64,000 nucleotides of DNA from Cronobacter universalis NCTC 9529 (GCF_001277175.1 NZ_CP012257.1:496001-560000), one strand, 5' to 3'; shown: positions 43,766 through 54,594, counted from the stretch's first letter. A program made the numbers and translations. Notes: generated by a model from the letters alone, not told the origin.

Positions 43766-43838
43766 AATTTCTCCTGAAGTTAACAGCGGTAAGGCTCCCG
43801 CTCATTATAGGGAGCCGCAAGGCCATTGCCAGCCACAA

Positions 43839-44300
43839 TTAATCCGCCAGCACGACGTGACGGGCGAACTCTTTCTCGCAATATTTGCACTTCAGTTGCA
43901 CCGCGTCGTCGCGCGTTTTCACGGCAAAGCTGGAGGAGACCGGCTCGGTACGGCTGATGCAGTTGCCGTTCGGGCAGACCAGCACGTTCTCGATACGATC
44001 CGGCAGGCTCGGCTTGCTTTTGCCTACCACTTCATAATCGTCGATGCGGTTCACCGTCGCCTGCGGCGCATACAGCGCGAGCTGGTTCACCTGCTCGTCG
44101 GTCAGGAAGGTGTTTTCAATCTTGATTAAATCTTTGCGGCCCATTTCGCCGGAGGGCAGGTTAAGGCCGATAGTGATGCGCTGATCGGTTTCGGTAAGCT
44201 TAAACAGAGAAAGCAGCTTGAAGCCGACCTGCGCCGGAATATGGTCAATCACCGTGCCGCGGCGAATGGCTTCTACCTGAAGTTTATTGTCATGAGTCAT
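43839..44300 (-). CDS. pyrI: Aspartate carbamoyltransferase regulatory chain PyrI
   Basis: The regulatory subunit of ATCase, which binds CTP (inhibitor) and ATP (activator). It has 153 residues. The N-terminal nucleotide-binding domain contains [20 protein letters not shown]. The C-terminal zinc site has four cysteines, CPNGNC and CKYC, which hold the contact with the catalytic trimer. It starts 10 bp after the pyrB stop, in the pyrLBI operon. Confidence 0.97.
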   Translation of the reverse strand: MTHDNKLQVEAIRRGTVIDHIPAQVGFKLLSLFKLTETDQRITIGLNLPSGEMGRKDLIKIENTFLTDEQVNQLALYAPQATVNRIDDYEVVGKSKPSLPDRIENVLVCPNGNCISRTEPVSSSFAVKTRDDAVQLKCKYCEKEFARHVVLAD

Positions 44301-44310
44301 GGGCTTCTCC

Positions 44311-45246
44311 TTACAGAGCTAAATCGCGATTCAGTACCAGCGCCAGCAACGCCTGACGGGCGAAAATACCGTTGCCCGCCTGCTGGAAATACCAGGCGTG
44401 GGGCGTTTTATCCACGTCGGTTGTGATCTCATCGATGCGCGGCAGCGGGTGCAGCACTTTCATATTGTCGCGCGCGCCCTGGAGATCGGCGGCGCGCAGC
44501 ACAAACTGGGCCTTCACGTTGGCGTATTCCGACGGGTCGAGACGCTCTTTCTGCACGCGGGTCATGTAGAGAATATCCACTTCCTGCACCACATCCTCGA
44601 TGGCGCTGTGCAGGCTCCACGGGATGCCTTTCTCATCAAGCATATCGAGAATGTATTGCGGCATCGCCAGCGCGTCCGGGGCGATAAAGCAGAAGCGGTT
44701 GCCGTTGAACTTCGCCAGCGCCTGCGCCAGCGAATGCACGGTGCGGCCATATTTCAGGTCGCCCACCATCGCGATGGTGAGGTTCTCAAGACGCCCCTGC
44801 GTCTCCTGGATGGTAAAGAGATCCAGCAGCGTTTGCGTCGGGTGCTGGTTGGCGCCGTCGCCCGCATTCAGCACCGGCACGCCGCCGGAAAATTCGGTCG
44901 CCAGACGCGCCGCGCCCTCCTGCGGGTGGCGCATTACGATGGCGTCCACATAGGTGCTGATGACTGAAATGGTGTCCGCCAGCGTTTCGCCTTTTTTGCC
45001 AAGCGAGGTGTTGCTGCTGTCGGAGAAGCCGACCACCGCCGCGCCCAGCCGGTGCATGGAGGTTTCAAACGACAGGCGGGTGCGGGTCGAAGCTTCAAAG
45101 AAGCAGCTGGCGATCACTTTGTGCTTCAGCAGCTCCGGCTGCGGGTTCGCTTTCAGCTTCGCCGCCGTCTCCAGCACCAGCTCAAGCTCGGCGCGGCTGA
45201 GATCGTTGATGGAAATAATATGTTTTTGATAAAGCGGATTAGCCAT
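44311..45246 (-). CDS. pyrB: Aspartate carbamoyltransferase catalytic chain PyrB
   Basis: Joins carbamoyl phosphate and aspartate, the committed step of pyrimidine synthesis. It has 311 residues. The carbamoyl-phosphate signature [20 protein letters not shown], the 80s loop ([20 protein letters not shown]), [30 protein letters not shown] and HPLPRIDEI are all present. It follows the pyrL leader and attenuator by about 40 bp. It shares its substrate with the nearby argI and arcB products. Confidence 0.97.
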   Translation of the reverse strand: MANPLYQKHIISINDLSRAELELVLETAAKLKANPQPELLKHKVIASCFFEASTRTRLSFETSMHRLGAAVVGFSDSSNTSLGKKGETLADTISVISTYVDAIVMRHPQEGAARLATEFSGGVPVLNAGDGANQHPTQTLLDLFTIQETQGRLENLTIAMVGDLKYGRTVHSLAQALAKFNGNRFCFIAPDALAMPQYILDMLDEKGIPWSLHSAIEDVVQEVDILYMTRVQKERLDPSEYANVKAQFVLRAADLQGARDNMKVLHPLPRIDEITTDVDKTPHAWYFQQAGNGIFARQALLALVLNRDLAL

Positions 45247-45284
45247 TTCTGTCTCCTCTTTAGGCCGGCGGACAAACGCTGGAC

Positions 45285-45313
45285 AAAAAAAAGCCCCTCA
45301 TTGAGGGGCTTTT
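45285..45313 (-). terminator. pyrBI attenuator
   Basis: AAAAGCCCCTCA and TGAGGGGCTTTT form a stem ending in eight T residues on the minus strand, overlapping the pyrL stop codon. Ribosomes close behind polymerase at low UTP would prevent it from forming. Confidence 0.93.
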
Positions 45314-45402
45314 AACAGCAATTCAGGAACGGAAAGAGCAACGGCCTGGCCGTCAGCTTTCTGACGACGCGGTAAGACAAATTGTCGAACACACTGGACC
45401 AT
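45298..45402 (-). CDS. pyrL: pyrBI leader peptide PyrL
   Basis: A 34-codon leader beginning MVQCVRQFVLPRRQKADGQA and ending LLLKAPQ, with GGAGGG before the ATG. It mediates attenuation of pyrBI by coupling translation to UTP-sensitive transcription. The first 12 residues match E. coli PyrL. The rest differs, and the Phe-rich FFFP stretch encoded by the strong U-run pause site in E. coli is absent. The stop codon lies within the attenuator stem, as expected. Confidence 0.88.
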   Translation of the reverse strand: MVQCVRQFVLPRRQKADGQAVALSVPELLLKAPQ

Positions 45403-45427
45403 GCTTCCCTCCGGCAAATTGCCCGGC

Positions 45428-45455
45428 ATTATACGCATGTGCGTTTAGCTGACAA
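45428..45455 (-). promoter_or_regulatory. pyrBI promoter with UTP-sensitive start region
   Basis: On the minus strand a -35 TTGTCA (45450-45455), a 16-bp spacer and a -10 TATAAT (45428-45433) are followed by GCCGGGCAATTTGCC. The AATTTG start sequence is the one that allows reiterative (UTP-dependent) initiation in E. coli pyrBI. Confidence 0.85.
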
Positions 45456-45500
45456 GCAGGAAATGCACACTTTGCCATCAGGAATCGATTGCAGTGAATA

Positions 45501-45980
45501 TTAATGCGTTTTAAGTAAATAATTAATGCGTTTGTGCACCAGCGCGGTGCGCTTCACATCGCGTGGCGCTATCCAGACGATACTGCTACCGGCCACCACG
45601 CCTAAGATCTCCGGCAGGGCGTGATAATCCAGCACTTTCGCCACCGCCCGGCCATAGCCCGCCACCGTATGGACAAGGATAAATTCGCTGTTATGTTCAA
45701 CGCTCACCACCATTTCCGAGATAGAGCGCGCCGCGTCCGGCGCGGGTTGCAACAGTGGGTTCAGGGAATAAATTTTTTGGCCTTTGGCGTTGCGGATTTT
45801 AATCACGCCGAGCAGTTTCAGCAGGCGTGAAACGGAGGACTGGCTGATATTGTCAAACCCCTGGCGCTGCATATCGCGCCGGATCTCCTCCTGGGAGCAA
45901 TAGGTTTTATTGCTGATGAGCCGCTGGCACATCGCCATCTGCTCCTGCTCTTTTCCGGAATAATCACCGTAATCCTTCAT
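45501..45980 (-). CDS. ArgR-family regulator linked to the arginine deiminase operon
   Basis: A 159-residue ArgR paralogue. The N-terminal winged helix (EQMAMCQRLISNKTYCSQEE, GFDNISQSSVSRLLKLLGVI) is followed by the C-terminal arginine-binding/oligomerisation domain (FILVHTVAGYGRAVAKVLDY, EILGVVAGSSIVWIAPRD). The usual ArgR pair GTIAGDDT is replaced by GVVAGSSI, so arginine contacts may differ. It is the last gene of the arc cluster, as in the Salmonella locus that pairs an ArgR-like gene with arginine deiminase. GGAG precedes the ATG. It probably controls the arc genes; the housekeeping argR would be elsewhere. Confidence 0.85.
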   Translation of the reverse strand: MKDYGDYSGKEQEQMAMCQRLISNKTYCSQEEIRRDMQRQGFDNISQSSVSRLLKLLGVIKIRNAKGQKIYSLNPLLQPAPDAARSISEMVVSVEHNSEFILVHTVAGYGRAVAKVLDYHALPEILGVVAGSSIVWIAPRDVKRTALVHKRINYLLKTH

Positions 45981-46149
45981 GGACAGCCACTCCTTACGTT
46001 GATGAAAGTTGAAGAAAAACGATATTGTTTTCCCGGCCCGTGTTCAGGGGAACCACAATCACCTGACGATGCACGGGCTTTTTCAGAAGTGGGAGGCGTT
46101 TCATGCGGCGCGACGCCCCTGGTTGACAGCGCCGCAACGCCATGTATGG

Positions 46150-47553
46150 CTAAAACAGCGCGCCGAGGCTGAGCGCGGCCATGTTCAGCACCGTCAGAAT
46201 CAATATGAGCGGCGCGACCCATTTCAGATAACGCACATAAGGCACGCGGGCGATAGCGAGACCGCCCATCACCACCGCCGAAGTGGGCGTAATCAGATTC
46301 ACGATGCCGGAGGCGGACTGATAGGCGGTGACCACCAGGTCGCGGCCTACGTGGGCGAAATCAGCGAGCGGCGCCATAATCGGCATGGTCAGTACCGCAA
46401 GGCCGGAGGAGGACGGCACCAGAAACGAGAGCACCACTTCAATCCAGTACGTCACGTTAATAAATACCGTGGTGGAGAGCCCGGAAACCAGGTTTTCCGC
46501 GCTGTGCAAAATGGTGTGGGTGATCATGCCGTTATCCATCACCACCACAATGCCGCGCGCGATGCCGATGATCAGCGCCACGCCGAGCAGATCCCGCGCG
46601 CCGTCGATAAAGGTGCTGGTGAAGGCTTCTTCGCTCATGCGCGCCACCACCCCGGTGATAATGGCCGCGGCGAGAAACACGCCGGAAATCTCGCCCATCC
46701 ACCAGCCGCGCACCGCCACGCCGTAAATCATCACCGCAAACGAGGCGGCGAAAATCACCAGAATGATTTTGCGCGTGGCGGTGAAGGGGAGCATCTCGCC
46801 GGAGCGGCTGCCGAGAAAGTGCGCGCGGTTAGCTTCCCACTGATCCGCCACCACAGAACGCGACGGATCCTGACGCACGCGGCGGGCGTAACGCATCACC
46901 CACAACACGCAGATAATCCAGCCAATCACCAGCAGCGCCACGCGCAGCCAGATGCCGCTGGTGAACGGAATACCGGCGGCGTTGGCGGCAATCACCGTCG
47001 CGAAGGGGTTAATGGTGGAGCCGAGCGTGCCGATGCCCGCGCCGAGCAGCACCGTGGCGGCGGCGACCAGCGGGTCGAAGCGCGCGGCCATCATCACCGG
47101 CACCAGCAGCGTATAAAACGGCAGCGACTCTTCCGCCATGCCGTAGATGGTGCCGCCTGCGGCGAACAGCGCCATCAGTATCGGGATCATCCACTCTTCT
47201 TTGCCGTGCAGCCGCTCGGTGACGCGCTCGATACCGGCGTCAATGGCGCCGGTTTTATTCACCACGCCCAGAAAGCCGCCGATGATCAGCACAAACAGCG
47301 CCACGTCGATGGCGCCAGCGGTGTAGGTCACATGGTTATAAAGGCCATCCACCGGGGCCAGCAGAATGGCGGTGATGCCCTGCGGATGGGCCTCGACGGG
47401 CGCGTACGTACCGGCGACCGGCACCTCTTTGCCGAGCGTGTCGTTCATCGCCATCTGGTATTTCCCGGCAGGCACGACCCAGGTGAGCGCCGCGACCAGC
47501 GCGATAAGCACAAACAAAATGGTGTAAGCGGAAGGAAATTTGAACCTGTGCAT
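46150..47553 (-). CDS. YfcC-family amino acid permease, probable arginine/ornithine antiporter of the ADI operon
   Basis: A 467-residue inner-membrane carrier of the YfcC/DcuC-like family with about 12 segments. The ATG at 47553 (GGAGA 8 bp upstream) gives MHRFKFPSAYTILFVLIALV; a longer frame adds 15 Arg-rich residues. Family stretches: LIIGGFLGVVNKTGAIDAGI, GGTIYGMAEESLPFYTLLVP, GIGTLGSTINPFATVIAANA and VLSFLVPSSSGLAVLTMPIM. Its place between arcB and the ArgR-like gene implies exchange of arginine for ornithine, a role filled by the unrelated ArcD in other bacteria. Substrate inferred from context only. Confidence 0.85.
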   Translation of the reverse strand: MHRFKFPSAYTILFVLIALVAALTWVVPAGKYQMAMNDTLGKEVPVAGTYAPVEAHPQGITAILLAPVDGLYNHVTYTAGAIDVALFVLIIGGFLGVVNKTGAIDAGIERVTERLHGKEEWMIPILMALFAAGGTIYGMAEESLPFYTLLVPVMMAARFDPLVAAATVLLGAGIGTLGSTINPFATVIAANAAGIPFTSGIWLRVALLVIGWIICVLWVMRYARRVRQDPSRSVVADQWEANRAHFLGSRSGEMLPFTATRKIILVIFAASFAVMIYGVAVRGWWMGEISGVFLAAAIITGVVARMSEEAFTSTFIDGARDLLGVALIIGIARGIVVVMDNGMITHTILHSAENLVSGLSTTVFINVTYWIEVVLSFLVPSSSGLAVLTMPIMAPLADFAHVGRDLVVTAYQSASGIVNLITPTSAVVMGGLAIARVPYVRYLKWVAPLILILTVLNMAALSLGALF

Positions 47554-47601
47554 GAGGGTATCTCCGAAGCGGCGGGCGCACCGGCGGCGCGCCCGCAAAG
47601 G

Positions 47602-48606
47602 TTATTCGCCGAGCGTCGCCACCATCACGGCTTTGATGGTGTGCATACGGTTCTCCGCCTCATCAAACACAATGGAGCAGGGGGATTCGAACACGTCATC
47701 CGTCACTTCCAGCCCCTTCAGGCCGTAAGCGGCTTCGATGTCGCGCCCGACGGTGGTGTGCTCGTTATGAAACGCGGGCAGGCAGTGCATGAATTTGACG
47801 TTCGGATTGCCGGTCGCTTTCACCACCGCCTGGTTGACCTGATAGGGTTTCATCAGCGCGACGCGCTCGGCCCAGGCCTCTTTCGGCTCGCCCATCGACA
47901 CCCAGACGTCGGTGTAGAGGAAATCGACGCCGTCCACGCCTTCATCGACATGCTCGGTGAGGATGATGCGCGCGCCGGTTTCCGCGGCGATGGCGCGGCA
48001 CCGTTCGACTAACACCTCTTCCGGCCAGAAGGCTTTCGGCGCCACCAGGCGGATCTCCATGCCCATTTTTGCCGCACCCACCATCAGCGAATTGCCCATG
48101 TTGTTGCGCGCGTCGCCAAGATACGCAAAGCGGATCTGCGGGAGCGTTTTGCCTGGCGAATGCTCCAGCATAGTCATCAGGTCAGCCAGAATTTGCGTCG
48201 GGTGAAATTCGTTGGTGAGCCCATTCCACACCGGCACGCCCGCGAATTCGCCCAGCTCCTCGACGATCGCCTGGCCGTAGCCGCGATATTCGATGCCGTC
48301 ATACATGCGCCCCAGTACGCGGGCGGTATCTTTCATCGACTCCTTATGGCCAATCTGCGAGCCGCTCGGCCCGATATACGTCACCTGCGCGCCCTGATCG
48401 AACGCGCCAACTTCAAACGCGCAGCGGGTGCGGGTGGAGGTTTTTTCGAAAATCAGCGCGATGTTTTTACCCACCAGCGTTTTCTTCTCGCGCCCGGCTT
48501 TTTTATCGGCCTTCAGCTGCATGGCGAGATCGATGAGGTACTGGATCTCGGCTGGGGTGTAGTCGAGCAGTTTCAGGAAGTTGCGGTTTTTCAGGTTGAT
48601 AGTCAT
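47602..48606 (-). CDS. arcB: Catabolic ornithine carbamoyltransferase (arginine deiminase pathway)
   Basis: In the ADI pathway it phosphorolyses citrulline to ornithine and carbamoyl phosphate. It has 334 residues. Motifs: [20 protein letters not shown] (carbamoyl-phosphate site), [53 protein letters not shown] and [13 protein letters not shown]. It resembles the biosynthetic argI 3.5 kb away on the same strand, but position between arcC and the permease marks it as catabolic. It starts 36 bp after arcC. Confidence 0.92.
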   Translation of the reverse strand: MTINLKNRNFLKLLDYTPAEIQYLIDLAMQLKADKKAGREKKTLVGKNIALIFEKTSTRTRCAFEVGAFDQGAQVTYIGPSGSQIGHKESMKDTARVLGRMYDGIEYRGYGQAIVEELGEFAGVPVWNGLTNEFHPTQILADLMTMLEHSPGKTLPQIRFAYLGDARNNMGNSLMVGAAKMGMEIRLVAPKAFWPEEVLVERCRAIAAETGARIILTEHVDEGVDGVDFLYTDVWVSMGEPKEAWAERVALMKPYQVNQAVVKATGNPNVKFMHCLPAFHNEHTTVGRDIEAAYGLKGLEVTDDVFESPCSIVFDEAENRMHTIKAVMVATLGE

Positions 48607-48642
48607 GGTGAAATCCTTGTTGCGTGAAAGCGGTGAGAAAAC

Positions 48643-49554
48643 TTACTGGCGAATCAGCGTGCCTTTGTCGCCTGCGAGAATGGCGAGACCGTCGCCCAGC
48701 GCGCCGATGCCCGCGATGCCGCCGCACTGTTCGACGAAGGCGCAGCACGCGGCCACTTTCGGCCCCATCGAGCCTGCGTCGAAGTGCAGCTCCGCCAGCT
48801 GGGAAGGTGTTACCTGCGTGAGCGGACGCTGGGTCGGCTTGCCCCAGTCGGCGTACACCGCGTCGGCGTCGGTTAAAATCAGCAGCGCGTCGGCGTGTAA
48901 CTGGCGCGCCAGCAGCGCGGCCGAGAGATCTTTATCGATAACCGCCTCGATGCCGTGGTAGCCGTCGGCTTTGTCCACCACCGGCACGCCGCCGCCGCCG
49001 TTGCAAATCACCAGGTGGTCGCGCTCGATAAGCGCCTGGATGGCGTCGCTCTCGACAATCCGCTGCGGCCGGGGCGAGGGCACCACGCGGCGGAAGTAAG
49101 GCCCGTCGGCTTTCATCGTCCAGCCTTTCTCCGCGGCGAGCTGGTCCGCCTGGGTTTTGTCATACACCGGGCCGATATATTTGGTCGGGTTCTTAAACGC
49201 CGGATCGTTGTCATCCACCGCCACCTGCGTCAGCAGCACGCTGACTTCGCGATCCGGCAGCTGATTTTTCAGCGACTGTTGCAGCAGGTAGCCGATCATT
49301 CCCTGGCTTTCGGCGCCCAGGATGTCGAGCGGGTAAGGCGTCACGTTCTGGTAAGCGCTGTTTTGCAGCGCCAGCAGCCCGACCTGCGGGCCGTTGCCGT
49401 GCACCAGCACCACGCGCCACTGGCGGGTGAGCTGAGCGATGGTGTGGGCCGCCAGTTCGACGTTGTGACGCTGAATGTCGGCCTCCAGCGGTTCGCCGCG
49501 TTTCAGCAGCGCGTTGCCGCCAAGCGCCACCACCAGCGTGGGTTTCTTCTCCAT
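48643..49554 (-). CDS. arcC: Carbamate kinase ArcC
   Basis: Transfers phosphate from carbamoyl phosphate to ADP, yielding ATP, CO2 and NH3, the energy-producing step of arginine fermentation. It has 303 residues. Features of the amino acid kinase fold: VVALGGNALLKRGEPLEADI, VLVHGNGPQVGLLALQNSAY, VICNGGGGVPVV, DKDLSAALLARQLHADALLI and FVEQCGGIAGIGALGDGLAI. AAGGAG precedes the ATG; it starts 10 bp after arcA. Confidence 0.95.
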   Translation of the reverse strand: MEKKPTLVVALGGNALLKRGEPLEADIQRHNVELAAHTIAQLTRQWRVVLVHGNGPQVGLLALQNSAYQNVTPYPLDILGAESQGMIGYLLQQSLKNQLPDREVSVLLTQVAVDDNDPAFKNPTKYIGPVYDKTQADQLAAEKGWTMKADGPYFRRVVPSPRPQRIVESDAIQALIERDHLVICNGGGGVPVVDKADGYHGIEAVIDKDLSAALLARQLHADALLILTDADAVYADWGKPTQRPLTQVTPSQLAELHFDAGSMGPKVAACCAFVEQCGGIAGIGALGDGLAILAGDKGTLIRQ

Positions 49555-49564
49555 GGTGTTCTCC

Positions 49565-50785
49565 TTAAATGCCGTCGCGTTCCAGCGGGCAGCTCATGCA
49601 GCGCGCGCCGCCGCGTCCGCGGCCCAGCTCGTCGCCAGGAATCGGCAGCACGGTGATGCCGGCCTTGTCATATTTTTCGTTGGTCCAGGTGTTGCGCTCA
49701 TAACCGATCACCACGCCGGGGCGCACGGTCAGCACGTTGTTGGCGTCGTTCCACTGCTCGCGCTCGGCCTCAAAGGCATCGCCGCCGGTGGTGATGAGCC
49801 GTATCTGATCGATGCCGAGCGCCTGCTCCAGGGCGTATACCAGCGTTTTCTCTTCGGTACGCGCGATGCCGCCGCGCCCGTCCGGCGTTAAGGTCCAGCA
49901 CTTCACATCCGGGCGCACCACTTCGGGGTAGACGGAGAAGGTGTCGATATCGATATGCGTCATCACGGTATCGAGGTGCATACAGGAGCGGTGTTTCGGC
50001 AATTCCACGGCGATAACGCGCGTCGCCTGCTGGTGTTTAAACAGGGCGCTCGCGAGGAATTCCACCCCCTGCGGCGTGGTGCGCTCAGACATGCCGATTA
50101 ATACCGCGCCGCGGCCAATGACTAATACATCGCCGCCTTCCAGCGTGGCGTGGTCGTAATTAATATTCTGGTCGCCGAAATATTTAATAAATTCGCCATC
50201 GGCGAAGGCCGGGTGCCAGCGATAAATCGCACGCAGATTATTGGTTTCGCGCTGGCGGGCCGGTTTCGCCATTGGGTTAATCGACACGCCGTTATATATC
50301 CAGCAGGAGGTGTCACGCGTAAATAAATGGTTGGGCAGCGGCTCCATAATAAAATCGTTGGCGCCGTGCGTATCGACCACCATATTATGAATCGAGGCCG
50401 GGATTTCGCTGAAGGTCAGCCCCCCGCTTAAGCGCCGCGCCAGCTCCCGGTGCGGCAGGTCGGCAAGCCAGCCGCGAACATCCGCGGCAAAAGAGGGCCC
50501 AAGACGGTATTCGGAGACCTGCGTCTCCAGCAGCCAGTCTTTCGCCTGCGGGATATCCAGCGTGCGGGTCAGGAGATCCGTCAGCAATAATACATCCACA
50601 CCCTGGTCACGCAGAGTTCGGGCGAAAATATCGTGCTCTTCGCCCGCGCGTTCGACCGATAATACATCGTCAAACAGTAATTCCTGACAGTTCGACGGCG
50701 TCAGTCTTTTCAGGCTTAAATTAGGGCGGTGCAACATAACGCTGCGTAACTGACCTATTTCCGATCCCACGTAATGCTTTTCCAT
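49565..50785 (-). CDS. arcA: Arginine deiminase ArcA
   Basis: Hydrolyses arginine to citrulline and ammonia. It has 406 residues. Catalytic elements: [20 protein letters not shown] (loop with Asp), the His/Glu-type motif [20 protein letters not shown] and the nucleophile Cys399 in [10 protein letters not shown] at the C-terminus. First gene of the leftward operon; the ammonia it makes also helps cells resist acid. The 671-bp upstream region carries CRP-like and FNR-like sites and a perfect inverted repeat, fitting induction without oxygen. Confidence 0.95.
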   Translation of the reverse strand: MEKHYVGSEIGQLRSVMLHRPNLSLKRLTPSNCQELLFDDVLSVERAGEEHDIFARTLRDQGVDVLLLTDLLTRTLDIPQAKDWLLETQVSEYRLGPSFAADVRGWLADLPHRELARRLSGGLTFSEIPASIHNMVVDTHGANDFIMEPLPNHLFTRDTSCWIYNGVSINPMAKPARQRETNNLRAIYRWHPAFADGEFIKYFGDQNINYDHATLEGGDVLVIGRGAVLIGMSERTTPQGVEFLASALFKHQQATRVIAVELPKHRSCMHLDTVMTHIDIDTFSVYPEVVRPDVKCWTLTPDGRGGIARTEEKTLVYALEQALGIDQIRLITTGGDAFEAEREQWNDANNVLTVRPGVVIGYERNTWTNEKYDKAGITVLPIPGDELGRGRGGARCMSCPLERDGI

Positions 50786-51909
<1,124 letters not shown>

Positions 51910-51915
51910 GTGGGT

Positions 51916-52123
51916 TGTGGGGTAGGTAAGTGCCGCGCACCCATTATGCAATTATCAGCAAGGCGGGTGCGCGATGCTTACCCGCCCTACGGTGAGCATT
52001 GTTCTGTAGGGTGGGTAAGCGCAGCGCACCCACCATTCAGTTATCGGCAAGGCGGGTGCGCGATGCTTACCCGCCCTACGATAAGCGTTGTTCTGTAGAG
52101 TGGGTAAGCGAAGCGCACCCACC
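51916..52123. repeat. Array of REP-like palindromic repeats with an 89-bp tandem duplication
   Basis: Five units of one 29-bp palindromic family. One is degenerate (about 51916-51944). Four are good, in alternating orientation, at 51962-51990, 52006-52034, 52051-52079 and 52095-52123. Core forms are GGCGGGTGCGCGATGCTTAC and GTAGGGTGGGTAAGCGCAGC. Units 2/4 and 3/5 are each 89 bp apart with near-identical linkers, so a two-unit block was duplicated in tandem. The array lies between convergent tabA and argI and resembles a BIME. Related units occur at 30.8 and 60.9 kb. Confidence 0.9.
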
Positions 52124-52150
52124 TTCCGGCAAGCCGCCTGCCCCGCGAGC

Positions 52151-53155
52151 TTACTCAGACAGCGTCGCCACCATCACCGCTTTGATTGTATGCATCCGGT
52201 TTTCGGCCTGATCGAACACGATACTGTGGGACGACTCAAACACCTCGTCGGTCACTTCCATGCCGCCTTTCAGGCCATACTCCTGCGCCATCTGCTTGCC
52301 GAGCGTGGTCTGATCGTCATGAAACGCCGGCAGACAGTGCAGGAATTTCACGTTCGGGTTGCCGGTCAGCGCCAGCATCTGGCTGTTAACCTGATATGAC
52401 CGCAGCAGCGCGATACGCTCCGCCCATTTCTCTTTGGCTTCGCCCATCGACACCCAGACATCGGTATAGATGAAATCCGCGCCCTTCACGCCCGCGGCGA
52501 TATCCTCGGTGAGGGTGATCCGCCCGCCGGTCTCTTTCGCCAGCGCCTGGCACTCGGTCACCAGCTCTGCGGCGGGCCAGCAGCTCTCTGGCGCGACCAG
52601 ACGCAAATCCAGCCCCATCAGCGCGGCGGCTTCCAGCATCGAATTGCCCATGTTATTGCGCGCATCGCCCGCGTACACCAGCGTCATCTCATTAAACGCT
52701 TTGCCCGGCAAATGCTCCTGCATGGTCAGCAGATCCGCCAGAAGTTGCGTCGGGTGAAACTCATCGGTCAGACCGTTCCACACCGGCACGCCCGCGTACT
52801 GCGCCAGCGTTTCGACGATCTCCTGGCCAAACCCGCGATACTGAATGCCGTCATACATGCGGCCCAGCACGCGGGCGGTGTCTTTAATTGACTCTTTATG
52901 CCCAATCTGACTGCCGCTCGGGCCGAGATACGTGACGCGCGCGCCCTGATCATATGCGGCAACTTCGAAAGAGCATCGCGTGCGGGTTGAGTCTTTTTCG
53001 AAGATGAGCGCAATATTTTTTCCGGCAAGCTTTTGAACTTCAACGCCGTTTTTCTTATCGCTTTTAAGCGTTGCGGAAAGCTCCAGCAGCAGGCGGATTT
53101 GGGCAGGCGTAAAATCGAGCAGTTTTAAAAACGATTTCTGGTACAACGCAGACAT
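52151..53155 (-). CDS. argI: Ornithine carbamoyltransferase, anabolic (ArgI/ArgF)
   Basis: Makes citrulline from ornithine and carbamoyl phosphate in arginine synthesis. It has 334 residues, from the ATG at 53155 (GAGGGA upstream). Motifs: [53 protein letters not shown] and [20 protein letters not shown]. It matches E. coli ArgI throughout. Two ARG boxes upstream show ArgR repression. It is a close paralogue of the catabolic arcB gene upstream on the chromosome, same strand. Confidence 0.96.
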   Translation of the reverse strand: MSALYQKSFLKLLDFTPAQIRLLLELSATLKSDKKNGVEVQKLAGKNIALIFEKDSTRTRCSFEVAAYDQGARVTYLGPSGSQIGHKESIKDTARVLGRMYDGIQYRGFGQEIVETLAQYAGVPVWNGLTDEFHPTQLLADLLTMQEHLPGKAFNEMTLVYAGDARNNMGNSMLEAAALMGLDLRLVAPESCWPAAELVTECQALAKETGGRITLTEDIAAGVKGADFIYTDVWVSMGEAKEKWAERIALLRSYQVNSQMLALTGNPNVKFLHCLPAFHDDQTTLGKQMAQEYGLKGGMEVTDEVFESSHSIVFDQAENRMHTIKAVMVATLSE

Positions 53156-53184
53156 AATATCCCTCACTGGCTGACGCCACTTAT

Positions 53185-53219
53185 TGAATTAATATTCAAC
53201 ATATATGTATGAATATTCA
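53185..53219 (-). promoter_or_regulatory. Tandem ARG boxes of argI
   Basis: TGAATTAATATTCA (53185-53198), a perfect ARG-box core, and TGTATGAATATTCA (53206-53219) are 21 bp apart centre to centre, the spacing required by the ArgR hexamer. Confidence 0.9.
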
Positions 53220-53318
53220 TTTGCAACCCCCGATGTTAAAACTTTGCGGTGAAAGGTGGAGGCATTCCCGCGGGTGTGTGAAAATAGAAGGTATCTGCCA
53301 CACACTGAGGAACGAGCC

Positions 53319-53738
53319 ATGGCAAACCCGGAATTACTGGAAGAGCAGCGCGAAGAGACGCGTCTGATTATTGAAGAGCTGCTTGAAGATGGCAGCGATC
53401 CTGACGCGCTGTACACCATCGAACACCATTTCTCGGCAGACGATTTCGACACGCTGGAGAAACTGGCGGTGGAAGTGTTCAAGCTTGGCTATGAAGTGAC
53501 GGACCCGGAAGAGCTGGAGCTGGAAGAGGGCGGCGAAACCGTCATCTGCTGCGACGCGCTGAGCGAGTGCGCGCTGAACGCCGAGCTTATCGACGCCCAG
53601 GTCGAACAGCTGATGAACATGGCGGAGAAGTTTAACGTCGAATATGACGGCTGGGGCACTTACTTTGAAGACCCGGACGGCGAAGAAGACGAAGACGACG
53701 ACGGCATGGATGAAGACGACGACGGCGTTCGTCACTAA
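53319..53738 (+). CDS. rraB: Ribonuclease E inhibitor RraB
   Basis: Binds the C-terminal scaffold of RNase E and alters which transcripts are degraded. It has 139 residues from the ATG at 53319 ([20 protein letters not shown]); a longer frame adds 21 unconserved residues. It is highly acidic, with [20 protein letters not shown] in the centre and a C-terminal tail [20 protein letters not shown] that may contact basic partners. GAGG lies 10 bp before the start. It is divergent from argI. Confidence 0.96.
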   Translation: MANPELLEEQREETRLIIEELLEDGSDPDALYTIEHHFSADDFDTLEKLAVEVFKLGYEVTDPEELELEEGGETVICCDALSECALNAELIDAQVEQLMNMAEKFNVEYDGWGTYFEDPDGEEDEDDDGMDEDDDGVRH

Positions 53739-53747
53739 GTCGCAGTT

Positions 53748-53770
53748 TGCGGCAGCGCGACGCTGCCGCA
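53748..53770 (+). terminator. Hairpin between rraB and miaE
   Basis: TGCGGCAGCG and CGCTGCCGCA form a 10-bp stem with a CGA loop, followed by TTTC. It is strong as a hairpin but has a short T-run, so termination is probably partial. Confidence 0.65.
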
Positions 53771-53785
53771 TTTCAGGAACCCCGC

Positions 53786-54550
53786 ATGAATTACGACGCA
53801 CTCCTTCTCCCCGTTAAAAATTTCCTTCACTGCGCCACCCCGCAAGCCTGGATAGATGAAGCCAGAGCGCCGGAAAACTTACCGCTGCTGCTGACTGACC
53901 ATATGATCTGCGAATTAAAAGCCGCGCAAACCGCGATGCTGCTCATTCGCCGCTATGTCGCCGATAAAAGCGGCTCTGACGAGCTGCTCGGCTGGCTACA
54001 GCCCTATGAAGATTTCACCTATCGCGAAGGGCCGGAGCCCGATTTCCTGGCGCTGCATAAGCGCATCGGTAAGAGCGTGATGCCGCACACCGACGATCCG
54101 TGGGGCCAGGCGCTCATCGACAGTATGGTGCTGCTCATCAAAGAAGAATTACACCACTTCTGGCAGGTGCGCGAAGTGATGCAGGCGCGTAACATCCCGT
54201 ATGTCAAAATTACCGCCAGCCGCTATGCGCGCGGGATGCGACGCGAAATGCGCACGTATGAGCCTGCGACGCTGGTCGATAAGCTGATTTGCGGGGCGTA
54301 TATCGAAGCCCGCTCGTGCGAGCGTTTCGCGGCGCTGGCGCCGTATCTGGATGATGACTTGCAGAAGTTTTACCTGTCGCTGCTGCGCTCGGAAGCGCGT
54401 CACTATCAGGATTATCTCGCGCTGGCGCAGCAGATTTCGCCGGATGACATCGCGCCGCGGGTGCAGGCGCTGGGCGAGGCGGAAGCGCGGCTGATTAATC
54501 AGCCTGACGCAGAATTCCGCTTTCACAGCGGCGTACCGGCGCGCGCCTGA
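53786..54550 (+). CDS. miaE: tRNA 2-methylthio-N6-isopentenyladenosine-37 hydroxylase MiaE
   Basis: A diiron monooxygenase that hydroxylates ms2i6A37 to ms2io6A37 in tRNAs reading UNN codons, with O2. It has 254 residues from the ATG at 53786 (AGGAA upstream). Diiron-ligand helices: LTDHMICELKAAQTAMLLIR, VLLIKEELHHFWQVREVMQA, AYIEARSCERFAALAPYLDD and LLRSEARHYQDYLALAQQIS. Present in Salmonella and absent from E. coli K-12. The long ExxH-type spacing is conserved. Confidence 0.95.
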   Translation: MNYDALLLPVKNFLHCATPQAWIDEARAPENLPLLLTDHMICELKAAQTAMLLIRRYVADKSGSDELLGWLQPYEDFTYREGPEPDFLALHKRIGKSVMPHTDDPWGQALIDSMVLLIKEELHHFWQVREVMQARNIPYVKITASRYARGMRREMRTYEPATLVDKLICGAYIEARSCERFAALAPYLDDDLQKFYLSLLRSEARHYQDYLALAQQISPDDIAPRVQALGEAEARLINQPDAEFRFHSGVPARA

Positions 54551-54594
54551 GTCGTCGGGCGCAATAAAAACTATCAATACCAAAGGGATAAAGG

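Noticed and set aside
46009..48012. Very long open frame (667 codons) on the + strand across the permease and arcB genes
   Set aside because: It is antisense to two well-recognised proteins. Its translation is His/Arg/Gly-rich low-complexity sequence, the usual shadow of GC-rich genes.
51916..52123. Possible CRISPR array
   Set aside because: The units are palindromic, alternate in orientation and have near-identical linkers instead of unique spacers. No cas genes are in the window.
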